DNA from: an uncultured Oscillospiraceae bacterium | Lineage (GTDB): Bacteria > Bacillota > Clostridia > Oscillospirales > Oscillospiraceae | Reading direction: 5' to 3' | Length of the DNA: 64,000 nucleotides | Assembly (NCBI GenBank): GCA_934589675.1 | Contig: CAKTOF010000004.1 | Location: 97,075 to 161,074, forward strand | Shown: positions 17,386 to 24,092 of the stretch, piece after piece | How positions within the stretch are numbered: the stretch's first letter is position 1 | How the letters are laid out: every line of letters starts with the position of its first letter | Program-made: the position numbers and the translations under genes | Notes under the pieces: generated by a model | Database searches by the model: none | Seen by the model: the letters and a program-made list of their open reading frames with translations, nothing else | What the model was told of the DNA's origin: nothing

Positions 17386-18576
17386 ATGGATACGACAACA
17401 CTTCGGGCCTATGCGCGCCTGCTCGTGCGCTCGTCGCTCAATCTGCGCCGCGGCCAGCCGCTCTACATCGACGCGTCCATCGCTTGCGAGGACTTTGTCT
17501 GCCTTGTACAGGAGGAGGCGTTTGCAGCCGGCGCGTCAGACGTGACCGTCCGCTGGATCAGCGACCGCTTTGAGCGCGGCCGTCTGGAAAATCCGGACTG
17601 CACGCTTGTCACGGCCGAGGGCGACTGCGCGCGTGTGGCGCGCCTTGTAGAGGAGAAGGTCGCGTATCTCAAGCTCGAGTCCCCGGATCCGGCGCAGTGG
17701 GCTTCCGTCCCGGCTGCGCGGCTTCAGGCGCGGCAGCGGGCCGAGGCTCCGATGCGCGGCGCGTTCCGCGCGAGCGTGGAGCTGCAAAACGTCATCGCCT
17801 GCGCCGCGACGCCCGCATGGGCGAAGGCCGTCTACCCCGAGCTTCCGGAGGACGAGGCGCTCGACCGCCTCTGGCAGGCGCTGCTGCGCGCCGTCATGGC
17901 CGACCGCGACGATCCCGCCGCGGCATGGAAGGCCGAGATCGCCAAGACGGACGCGCGCCGCGCGTACTTAAACGGCAAGCAGTACAAAAAGCTGCGCCTG
18001 AAAAGTGACACGTGCGACCTGACACTCGGCCTGCCGGACGAGCAGGACTGGATGGGCGGCGGCTGCACGGCGTCCGACGGCGTGTTCTTCATGCCGAACC
18101 TGCCGTCCTACGAGGTGTTCACCTCGCCGAAGGCGGCGGAGGCCGACGGCTGGGTCAAGGCGACCATGCCGCTCAATTTTCAGGGAAAGCTGATCTGCGA
18201 CATCGAGCTGCATTTTGCCGGCGGAAAGGTGACGGAGTACAACGCCTCCGCCGGGCGCGACCTGCTTGGTGAGATCATCGGCTACGACGACACGAGCGAC
18301 CGCCTCGGCGAGATCGCACTCGTCGAGCAGACGACGGCCGTGGCGCAGCAGGGCATCGTGTTCTGCACGACGGTCTGCGACGAGAACGCCTCGTGCCATA
18401 TGGCGCTCGGCTCGGGCTTCTGCATGAAGGGCGAGGAGACGGCCAGACGCCTTGGCATCAACCGCTCCGGCATCCATGTCGACTTTATGTTCGGCTCGGA
18501 CAATCTGTCCGTCAGCGGCCTGACGGCGGCGGGACAGTGGGAGGAATTCTTCCGCGGCGGTCTCTGGAGCATCTGA
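17386..18576 (+). CDS. M29-family metallo-aminopeptidase
   Basis: A 396-residue cytoplasmic aminopeptidase of the thermophilic M29 family (AmpS/PepS). The metal ligands are all visible: Glu in SYEVFTSP, Glu in LGEIALVE, His in ENASCHMALG, and His and Asp in IHVDFMFG. Length is normal. It would release N-terminal residues from peptides imported by the ABC system upstream. It begins 36 bases after the reductase with GGAGGAG before the ATG, and a strong terminator closes the operon. Confidence 0.92.
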   Translation: MDTTTLRAYARLLVRSSLNLRRGQPLYIDASIACEDFVCLVQEEAFAAGASDVTVRWISDRFERGRLENPDCTLVTAEGDCARVARLVEEKVAYLKLESPDPAQWASVPAARLQARQRAEAPMRGAFRASVELQNVIACAATPAWAKAVYPELPEDEALDRLWQALLRAVMADRDDPAAAWKAEIAKTDARRAYLNGKQYKKLRLKSDTCDLTLGLPDEQDWMGGGCTASDGVFFMPNLPSYEVFTSPKAAEADGWVKATMPLNFQGKLICDIELHFAGGKVTEYNASAGRDLLGEIIGYDDTSDRLGEIALVEQTTAVAQQGIVFCTTVCDENASCHMALGSGFCMKGEETARRLGINRSGIHVDFMFGSDNLSVSGLTAAGQWEEFFRGGLWSI

Positions 18577-18596
18577 ATTTGGCATATCCTCAAAAA

Positions 18597-18632
18597 GCGC
18601 CGGGGCAGTGATCTGTCCCGGCGCTGATTTTG
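18597..18632 (+). terminator. Terminator of the ABC-reductase-aminopeptidase operon
   Basis: A 12-bp stem (18597-18608 with 18613-18624, one G-T pair) and a T-rich tail. The 84 bases after it, to the next promoter, show no gene. Confidence 0.85.
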
Positions 18633-18716
18633 CCCCTGCACTGCCCGCAAAAAGGGAGCGCGTCCCGCGCTCTGGCCGGGCTTAGCGCGAAAATGGTTGG
18701 GTTTTCTCTATGCCGC

Positions 18717-18745
18717 TTGCAAAAGGGAAGCAAGCGTGCTATAAC
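18717..18745 (+). promoter_or_regulatory. Sigma-A promoter for the HMA-domain gene
   Basis: TTGCAA, a 17-base spacer and TATAAC. The leader to the start codon is about 115 bases and includes two small hairpins. Confidence 0.7.
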
Positions 18746-18825
18746 ATGACCGGAAGAATCAGAATTACGATTCTCCCGGGATGTCCGGGTCAGCTTCCGC
18801 GAAAGCGAAATTTGCGGCGGCAAGG

Positions 18826-18841
18826 GTTAGACAAAACTAAC
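18826..18841. promoter_or_regulatory. GTTAG-N6-CTAAC inverted repeat in the HMA-gene leader
   Basis: A 5-6-5 inverted repeat 25 bases before the start codon; it may be a metalloregulator site or an RNA hairpin. Confidence 0.3.
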
Positions 18842-18866
18842 AGTATCACAGAAAGGAACTTCTCAA

Positions 18867-19124
18867 ATGATCCAAACAACGGTAAAAGTTTCCGGCATGG
18901 CCTGCTCCATGTGCGAGGCGCACATCAATGATGCGATTCGCAGCGCGCTTCCCGTGAAAAAGGTGACGTCGAGCCACTCCAAAGGGGAGACGGTCATTTT
19001 GTCCGCGGCGCCGCTGGAGGAAGCGGCGATTCGTGAGGTAATTGATGCTACCGGCTATACGGCCGGAGAGATCAGCGCTGCGCCCTACGAGAAAAAGGGA
19101 TTTTTTCACTTCGGAAAGAAGTGA
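18867..19124 (+). CDS. Heavy-metal-associated (HMA) domain protein
   Basis: An 85-residue protein with a ferredoxin-like HMA fold and the metal-binding CxxC in GMACSMCEAH (Cys at about residues 12 and 15). It is likely a cytoplasmic Cu(I) or other soft-metal chaperone. The last 15 residues (EKKGFFHFGKK) are basic and aromatic and may touch a membrane or partner. No CopA ATPase or CsoR gene is within view, which is unusual for a copper chaperone. GAAAGGAA precedes the ATG. Confidence 0.88.
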   Translation: MIQTTVKVSGMACSMCEAHINDAIRSALPVKKVTSSHSKGETVILSAAPLEEAAIREVIDATGYTAGEISAAPYEKKGFFHFGKK

Positions 19125-19148
19125 TCCGGGTCAGATCAGGAGAACAAA

Positions 19149-19172
19149 AAGCCCCTGCCGAAGCAGGGGCTT
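19149..19172. terminator. Bidirectional terminator between HMA gene and rpsI
   Basis: A 10-bp perfect stem AAGCCCCTGC with a 4-base loop, A run on one side and T on the other. Confidence 0.85.
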
Positions 19173-19191
19173 GTACGCGTGATATGATAAA

Positions 19192-19599
19192 TCAGCGCTT
19201 GGAGAACTGCGGCGCGCGACGCGCAGCTTTGAGACCGTACTTCTTGCGCTCCTTCATTCTCGGGTCGCGGGTCAGGTAGCCGGCGGCCTTGAGGATCGGG
19301 CGGTACTCCGCCTCGTTCACCTTGAGCAGGGCGCGGGAGACGCCGTGACGGATGGCGCCGGCCTGGCCGGAGACGCCGCCGCCGGTGACGGTGCAGACGA
19401 TGTCGACCTTGCCGAGGTTGCCGGTGGCGACCAGCGGCTGGCGGACCAGGAGCTTGAGGGTGTCAAGGCCGAAGTAGTCGTCGATGTCGCGGCCGTTGAT
19501 CGTGATGGAGCCGGTGCCGCCCTGGTAAAGGCGAACGCGGGCAACAGAGGACTTGCGGCGGCCGGTGCCGTACTGATACTGTCTTTTGCTCTCGTACAT
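19192..19599 (-). CDS. rpsI: 30S ribosomal protein S9
   Basis: 135 residues, ending in the diagnostic basic tail (RAPQFSKR) that reaches the ribosomal P site. N-terminal YGTGRRKSSVARV and central GGGVSGQAGAIRHG motifs are typical of bacterial uS9. ATG 19599 has AAGGAGG nine bases upstream; a TTG two codons earlier is not needed. It is the second gene of the rplM-rpsI operon, 14 bases after rplM. Confidence 0.98.
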   Translation of the reverse strand: MYESKRQYQYGTGRRKSSVARVRLYQGGTGSITINGRDIDDYFGLDTLKLLVRQPLVATGNLGKVDIVCTVTGGGVSGQAGAIRHGVSRALLKVNEAEYRPILKAAGYLTRDPRMKERKKYGLKAARRAPQFSKR

Positions 19600-19613
19600 T
19601 CTCAATTACCTCC

Positions 19614-20045
19614 TTAGTCCAGCGCCCAAACTTCGGGCTTCTGGGCGGCGTTCTTGTGCTCGGCACCCTTGTAGATGCGGATGCGCTTCATGCTGTTGCG
19701 GCCGATGGAATTCTTCGGCAGCATGCCCTTGACGGCGAGCTCCATCGCAAACTCCGGACGCTCCTCCATCAGCAGGCGGTACTTGACCTCTTTGAGGCCG
19801 CCGATCCAGCCGGTGTGGTGACGATAGTACTTGTCCTCAGCCTTGTTGCCGGTGAGGATGGCCTTGTCAGCGTTGATGATGATGACATAATCGCCGCAGT
19901 CGACATGCGGGGTGAAGTCGACCTTGTGCTTGCCGCGCAGCAGCTTCGCCGCGACGGCAGCCGTGCGACCGAGCGGACGGTCGGCTGCGTCGAGAATGTA
20001 CCACTTACGCTGGACAGTCTCATTTTTGAGCAGAGTCGTGGACAT
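19614..20045 (-). CDS. rplM: 50S ribosomal protein L13
   Basis: 143 residues of uL13 with the characteristic WYILDAADRPLGRTA start, HVDCGDYVIIINADKAILTG and AVKGMLPKNSIGR segments. An early assembly protein of the large subunit. ATG 20045 has GGAGG eight bases upstream. Transcribed with rpsI from the minus-strand promoter at 20130-20158, giving a leader of about 80 bases. Confidence 0.98.
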   Translation of the reverse strand: MSTTLLKNETVQRKWYILDAADRPLGRTAAVAAKLLRGKHKVDFTPHVDCGDYVIIINADKAILTGNKAEDKYYRHHTGWIGGLKEVKYRLLMEERPEFAMELAVKGMLPKNSIGRNSMKRIRIYKGAEHKNAAQKPEVWALD

Positions 20046-20077
20046 TGTGAGTTCCTCCATATAGTATCAAATAGTTT

Positions 20078-20106
20078 TTGACAAATCTCAGGTGCGCGCA
20101 TACAAT
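20078..20106 (+). promoter_or_regulatory. Sigma-A promoter for the TtcA-like gene
   Basis: TTGACA, a 17-base spacer and TACAAT. Expected start near 20113, so the transcript crosses the opposite-strand rplM promoter and has a leader of about 155 bases. Confidence 0.8.
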
Positions 20107-20129
20107 ATTCGCGGTAAGCGTGCCTTACT

Positions 20130-20158
20130 TTTATACCACAGGAGAAACCGGGTGTCAA
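20130..20158 (-). promoter_or_regulatory. Sigma-A promoter for rplM-rpsI
   Basis: On the minus strand TTGACA (20153-20158), a 17-base spacer and TATAAA (20130-20135). It points at the rightward promoter 24 bases away, so the two are face to face. Confidence 0.8.
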
Positions 20159-20268
20159 CCAAAAATCGTTGGAAAATCATTTATCGCCGGAAGAACTCCG
20201 GAATGCTCAAAAATTCTCCCGTATGCTCCCGTTTTCTAAAAATGCAAATTACGTTTTGGAGACGACCT

Positions 20269-21072
20269 ATGCAGAAACTGATGGGACTGATGCGCCGATG
20301 CATCGACGATTATAAGATGATCACGCCGGGCGAGCGCGTGGCAGTCGGCCTTTCGGGCGGGAAGGACTCGCTGACGCTGCTCGCCGTGCTGGCCGCGCTG
20401 CGGGAGTATTACCCCGGCGGCTTCGACCTCACGGCTGTGACGATCGACATGGGGCTTGCGGGAATGGACTTTTCTCCGCTGGAGGCTTACTGCGAGAAGA
20501 TCGGCGTGCCGTTCCGGCTCATCCGCACGCAGATCGGGCCGATCATCTTTGACCACCGCCGCGAGAAGAACCCGTGCTCCATGTGCGCGAAGATGCGCCG
20601 CGGGGCGCTCAACGAGGCGCTCAGGGAAATGGGCGTCACCAAGATCGCACTTGGCCACCACTATGATGATGCGGTCGAGACGTTTTTGATGTCGCTCGTA
20701 TTCGAGGGGCGGCTGAGCTGCTTCCAGCCTGTGACATACTTAGATCGCACAGGCATCACGCAGATCCGGCCCATGCTCTACATCCCGGAAAAGACGATCG
20801 CGCACTTTGCCGAGCGCATGGAGCTGCCCGTCGTGCACAATCTCTGCCCGGCGGACAAGCACACGAAGCGTCAGGAGATCAAGGAGCTCATCTTCCGCCT
20901 GTCCGCGACGTATCCGGATCTCAAAACGCGCATTTTCGGCGCCATGCAGCGCCTGCCGCTGCCGGAGTGGGGCGTCACGGCGCACGCGCGCGTGTCAGGG
21001 CAGACCGGCATAGCGCAGAATGAGCAGAAAGCCGAAGCCCGGCAGCCCGAGCAGCCCGACGAGCGCGGCTGA
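20269..21072 (+). CDS. TtcA-like tRNA thiolation ATPase (PP-loop)
   Basis: A 267-residue PP-loop ATPase. The ATP-binding GLSGGKDSLTLL lies near residue 30, the redox or iron-sulfur CxxC pair in NPCSMCAKMRRGAL near residue 105, and a further Cys in NLCPADKHTKRQE. These match the TtcA/TtuA group that thiolates tRNA, TtcA making 2-thiocytidine. ATG 20269 has GGAG seven bases upstream; the long upstream extension lies in the leader. The last 26 residues are coded within the antisense of bofA and look unlike a folded domain. Confidence 0.88.
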   Translation: MQKLMGLMRRCIDDYKMITPGERVAVGLSGGKDSLTLLAVLAALREYYPGGFDLTAVTIDMGLAGMDFSPLEAYCEKIGVPFRLIRTQIGPIIFDHRREKNPCSMCAKMRRGALNEALREMGVTKIALGHHYDDAVETFLMSLVFEGRLSCFQPVTYLDRTGITQIRPMLYIPEKTIAHFAERMELPVVHNLCPADKHTKRQEIKELIFRLSATYPDLKTRIFGAMQRLPLPEWGVTAHARVSGQTGIAQNEQKAEARQPEQPDERG

Positions 21073-21255
21073 GACAATGTTGATGGGCACGGTGAAGCCC
21101 GTCAGTCCGCTGCACAGGTTGAAAAGCAGCAAAAGCGCGTAGCCGCAGAGCGTGTTGAGCAGCAATTTGAAAAATAGCCGCAGCGGCAGCGTCATGATGC
21201 GGAGCACAAGAATGATCGCAAGCGCGACGGCGGCGTAGAAGAAAACCGGCTGCAT
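20995..21255 (-). CDS. bofA: BofA-family protein (pro-sigma-K processing inhibitor-like)
   Basis: An 86-residue membrane protein with two hydrophobic helices (about residues 3-20 and 35-60) and the family's C-terminal glycine-rich hydrophobic segment VGLLGLPGFGFLLILRY. In Bacillus BofA holds the SpoIVFB protease inactive in the forespore outer membrane until late sporulation. Length matches BofA (about 87). ATG 21255 has GAGGAG upstream. It overlaps the 3' end of the TtcA-like gene by 78 bases, tail to tail. It suggests a sporulating host. Confidence 0.75.
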   Translation of the reverse strand: MQPVFFYAAVALAIILVLRIMTLPLRLFFKLLLNTLCGYALLLLFNLCSGLTGFTVPINIVSAALVGLLGLPGFGFLLILRYAGLP

Positions 21256-21293
21256 GGGCTGTCCATCTCCTCTCGCCAAAGCTTATTGGCCGG

Positions 21294-21337
21294 CGCGGAA
21301 GAATATTCCGCGCGTATGGCGCGCCGCGGCGCGCATA
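21294..21337. repeat. Two adjacent GC-rich inverted repeats upstream of bofA
   Basis: CGCGGAA with its complement (21294-21312) and a near-perfect 23-base palindrome flanked by TATG/CATA (21315-21337). In bofA's leader or promoter; role unknown. 21338-21442 shows nothing clear. Confidence 0.4.
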
Positions 21338-21442
21338 CTAGCCCCGGACACAAAGCCAAGCCAAAACCGCCCGGCCAGCGGAGCTGCCCGCGCAGGCAGC
21401 AAGAAGATCAGAACCTCAGGATCGGCAGACGGCCCTGAAATG

Positions 21443-21494
21443 ACCTTCGATGCGGCAAAAGCAATGTGTCAAGTGTGCCGCACGGAAGGTTTTT
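21443..21494 (+). terminator. Two-part hairpin followed by T run
   Basis: ACCTTC/GAAGGT outside and GCGGCA/TGCCGC inside, with bulges of 3 bases each and an 18-base loop, then TTTTT. A candidate terminator for rightward transcripts coming from the TtcA-like gene, or part of the structured RNA that follows. Confidence 0.5.
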
Positions 21495-21675
21495 GAGCGG
21501 CGCGAAAAAGCCGCATACGGCATCCGGAACAGGCCAAATGCGCCGGAGTTGGCAATCGCCGGCTCCGTACATACGTAAGATGCGGTCATGGCCATCTGCG
21601 GGCGGCGAAAGCCATCCGGACGCCGTGTGAGCCGCCGGATGCCACGGCCTGGCCGCCGCCGTCCGGCGGCTTTTT
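21495..21675 (+). ncRNA. Candidate structured RNA ending in a terminator (unknown class)
   Basis: This stretch has no credible reading frame but much pairing on the plus strand: GCGGC/GCCGC at 21497-21513, a long-range 9-bp stem 21519-21527 with 21635-21643, a hairpin at 21578-21597 (AGATG/CATCT), a GGC-GAAA-GCC tetraloop hairpin at 21604-21613, and a final 10-bp terminator stem 21630-21639 with 21662-21671 plus five T. The long-range stem and the terminator use the same bases, so they exclude each other. I found no match to RNase P, tmRNA, SRP or common riboswitch cores. Confidence 0.4.
21630..21675 (+). terminator. Terminator upstream of the topoisomerase operon promoter
   Basis: AGCCGCCGGA pairs with TCCGGCGGCT; the loop holds a smaller GGC/GCC hairpin; five T follow. 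It ends ten bases before the next promoter. Confidence 0.85.
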
Positions 21676-21684
21676 GCGTCCGGC

Positions 21685-21713
21685 TTGACTTTTCGGGCCA
21701 AACACAATATACT
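21685..21713 (+). promoter_or_regulatory. Sigma-A promoter of the topoisomerase operon
   Basis: TTGACT, a 17-base spacer and TATACT, 59 bases before the start codon. Confidence 0.8.
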
Positions 21714-21771
21714 TTTAATTATATATTGGGCTTTTGTGCCATGTTGCATACCAAATCTTGTGAGGAATCGT

Positions 21772-23754
21772 ATGAGTAAAAAACAGGAATACGGAAATGA
21801 CAGCATTTCCGCGCTCAAGGGAGCCGACCGCGTCCGAAAGCGGCCGGCTGTCATCTTTGGCTCGGACGGGCTTGAGGGCTGCGAGCACGCGGTGTTCGAG
21901 ATCCTGTCCAATGCCATCGACGAGGCGCGCGAGGGTCACGGCGACCGCATCCTCGTCACCCGTTACCTTGACCACTCCGTCGAGGTCGAGGACTTCGGCC
22001 GCGGCTGCCCGGTCGACTGGAACGAGGCCGAGGGACGCTACAACTGGGAGCTTGTCTTCTGCGAGCTCTACGCCGGCGGCAAGTACCAGAACGCCGACGG
22101 CGGCGACTACACCTATTCACTCGGCTTAAACGGCCTCGGCGCGTGCGCGACGCAGTACTCTGCGCGCTACTTCGACGCCGTCATCCACCGCGACGGATTC
22201 AAATATTCGCTGCACTTTGAGCGCGGCGAGCTCGTCGGCGAGATGAAAAAGGAAAAGACCGACCGGAAAAAGACCGGCTCGTGCTTCCGCTGGCTGCCCG
22301 ACCTTGACGTGTTCACGGACATCAACGTGCCGCTGGAGTATTATGAGGATATTCTGAAGCGGCAGGCCGTCGTGAACGCGGGCGTGACGTTCGTGCTGAA
22401 AAACGAGGTCTCGCCCGGGAAGTTCGAGCAGCGGGAGTTTGCCTACGAGCACGGCATTCTCGACTATGTCACGGAGCTGACCGAGGGGCAGGCCATGACG
22501 ATGCCGCAGTTCTGGCAGACGGAGCGCCGCGGGCGCGACCGCGCGGACAAGCCGGAGTACAAGGTGCGCATCTCGGCCGCGCTGTGCTTTTCCAACTCCG
22601 TCAGCCGGCTGGAGTTTTATCACAACTCCTCATGGCTCGAGCACGGCGGCGCGCCGGAGAAGGCCGCGCGCAGCGCGTTCGTCTCCGCCATTGACGCGTA
22701 CATCAAGTCCGTCGGAAAATATACGAAAAACGAGTCGAAGATCACGTTTCAGGACGTGGCGGACTGCCTTGTGCTCGTGACGAACTGCTTCTCGACGATC
22801 ACGTCGTATGAGAACCAGACGAAAAAGGCCATCACGAACAAGTTCATCCAGGAGGCCATGACGGAGTTCTTCCGCGAGCGGCTTCAGGTCTACTTCATCG
22901 AGAACAAGGCCGAGGCCGACCGCATCGCCGATCAGGTGCTCATCAACAAGCGCTCGCGCGAGCAGGCCGACCGCACGCGCGTGGCGGTGAAAAAGAAGCT
23001 CGCCGGCTCCATCGACATTGCAAACCGCGTGCAGAAGTTTGTCGACTGCCGCTCGCGCGACCCGGAAAAGCGCGAGATCTACATCGTGGAGGGCGACTCC
23101 GCGCTCGGCTCGGTCAAGCAGGGGCGCGACGCGGAGTTTCAGGGCATCATGCCCGTGCGCGGCAAGATCTTAAACTGCCTGAAGTCCGACTATGACAAGA
23201 TCTTCAAATCCGAGATCATCACAGACCTCATCAAGGTCCTCGGCTGCGGCGTCGAGGTGACGGGGAAGAAGAGCAAGGAGCTATCCAGCTTCGACCTGGG
23301 GAATCTCCGCTGGAACAAGGTCATCATCTGCACGGACGCCGACGTTGACGGGTTCCAGATCCGCACGCTGATCCTCACGATGCTCTACCGGCTCACGCCG
23401 ACGCTCATTGAAAAGGGCTATGTGTACATCGCCGAGTCGCCGCTTTTTGAGATCACATGCCGGGACAAGACGTGGTTTGCCTACTCCAATGCGGAGAAAG
23501 ACCGCATCATCTCCGAGCTGGAGGGCAAAAAGTACGCCGTCTCGCGCAGCAAGGGTCTCGGCGAGAACGAGCCGGAGATGATGTGGATGACGACGATGAA
23601 CCCGGCCACGCGCCGGCTCATCAAGGTCATGCCCGAGGACGCCGCGCGCACGAGCGAGTGGTTCGAGCTGCTGCTCGGCGACAATCTCGCCGGCCGCAAG
23701 GAGCACATCGCTGTCCACGGCTGTGAATTTTTAGAGCTTGCCGATATTTCCTGA
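21772..23754 (+). CDS. Type IIA topoisomerase ATPase subunit (GyrB/ParE-like, divergent)
   Basis: A 660-residue GHKL ATPase plus Toprim subunit. Catalytic Glu43 and Mg-binding Asn47 lie in FEILSNAIDEA; the lid glycines read SLGLNGLGACATQ where gyrases have GGLHGVGASVVN; the transducer follows to about residue 400. The Toprim domain has EGDSALGSVKQGRD (usually EGDSAGGSAKQGRD), RGKILN and the metal DxD in CTDADVDG. All key acids are present, so it should be active, but it is clearly off the main GyrB and ParE lines. ATG 21772 has TGAGGAA upstream. It pairs with the A subunit two genes on. Confidence 0.88.
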   Translation: MSKKQEYGNDSISALKGADRVRKRPAVIFGSDGLEGCEHAVFEILSNAIDEAREGHGDRILVTRYLDHSVEVEDFGRGCPVDWNEAEGRYNWELVFCELYAGGKYQNADGGDYTYSLGLNGLGACATQYSARYFDAVIHRDGFKYSLHFERGELVGEMKKEKTDRKKTGSCFRWLPDLDVFTDINVPLEYYEDILKRQAVVNAGVTFVLKNEVSPGKFEQREFAYEHGILDYVTELTEGQAMTMPQFWQTERRGRDRADKPEYKVRISAALCFSNSVSRLEFYHNSSWLEHGGAPEKAARSAFVSAIDAYIKSVGKYTKNESKITFQDVADCLVLVTNCFSTITSYENQTKKAITNKFIQEAMTEFFRERLQVYFIENKAEADRIADQVLINKRSREQADRTRVAVKKKLAGSIDIANRVQKFVDCRSRDPEKREIYIVEGDSALGSVKQGRDAEFQGIMPVRGKILNCLKSDYDKIFKSEIITDLIKVLGCGVEVTGKKSKELSSFDLGNLRWNKVIICTDADVDGFQIRTLILTMLYRLTPTLIEKGYVYIAESPLFEITCRDKTWFAYSNAEKDRIISELEGKKYAVSRSKGLGENEPEMMWMTTMNPATRRLIKVMPEDAARTSEWFELLLGDNLAGRKEHIAVHGCEFLELADIS

Positions 23755-23769
23755 GGGAGGATGTCAACT

Positions 23770-24087
23770 ATGAAATTCAAAAAAGCAAAATATCTTGTTA
23801 CGGTGCTCTACGGCATCGCCATCGCGCTTATCTTCGCCTCCGGCATGCTGCTGGAGGATCCGACGGCCAAGCGCTGGGCCATCATTGCAGCCATTGTACT
23901 TGCCATCGGCGGCTTTGTCGTGAACTTCAACTGGGGCAAGTGCCCGTACTGCGGCCGCGTCATCAAGGCGAATATGTTCGGCAACCTCTACACGCAGAAA
24001 TGCCCGTACTGCGGCGAAAAGCCGTTCATCACCCCGGAGGAGAAGGCCCGCATGGAGGCCAAGAAAAAAGAGAAAGCTGAGAAATAA
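23770..24087 (+). CDS. Small membrane zinc-ribbon protein
   Basis: 105 residues: helices at about 9-28 and 36-53, then a cytoplasmic zinc ribbon made by two CPYC motifs (Cys58/61 and Cys78/81), and a Lys/Glu-rich tail. ATG 23770 is nine bases after GGGAGG; ATG 23761 directly abuts that site and is not usable. The gene lies between the two topoisomerase subunits, 15 bases after the first and 5 before the second, and so is co-translated with them. Function unknown; a membrane tether for the enzyme is one possibility. Confidence 0.75.
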   Translation: MKFKKAKYLVTVLYGIAIALIFASGMLLEDPTAKRWAIIAAIVLAIGGFVVNFNWGKCPYCGRVIKANMFGNLYTQKCPYCGEKPFITPEEKARMEAKKKEKAEK

Positions 24088-24092
24088 GCCAC

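Noticed and set aside
20046..20129. Ribosomal L13 leader RNA before rplM
   Set aside because: The leader is about 80 bases and I could not fold a convincing conserved structure or match a known leader by eye.
21280..21771. RNase P RNA, tmRNA, SRP RNA or a common riboswitch in the gap
   Set aside because: The conserved cores of these RNAs (for example the GAGGAAAGTCCGG element or an FMN/TPP/B12 core) are not present on either strand.
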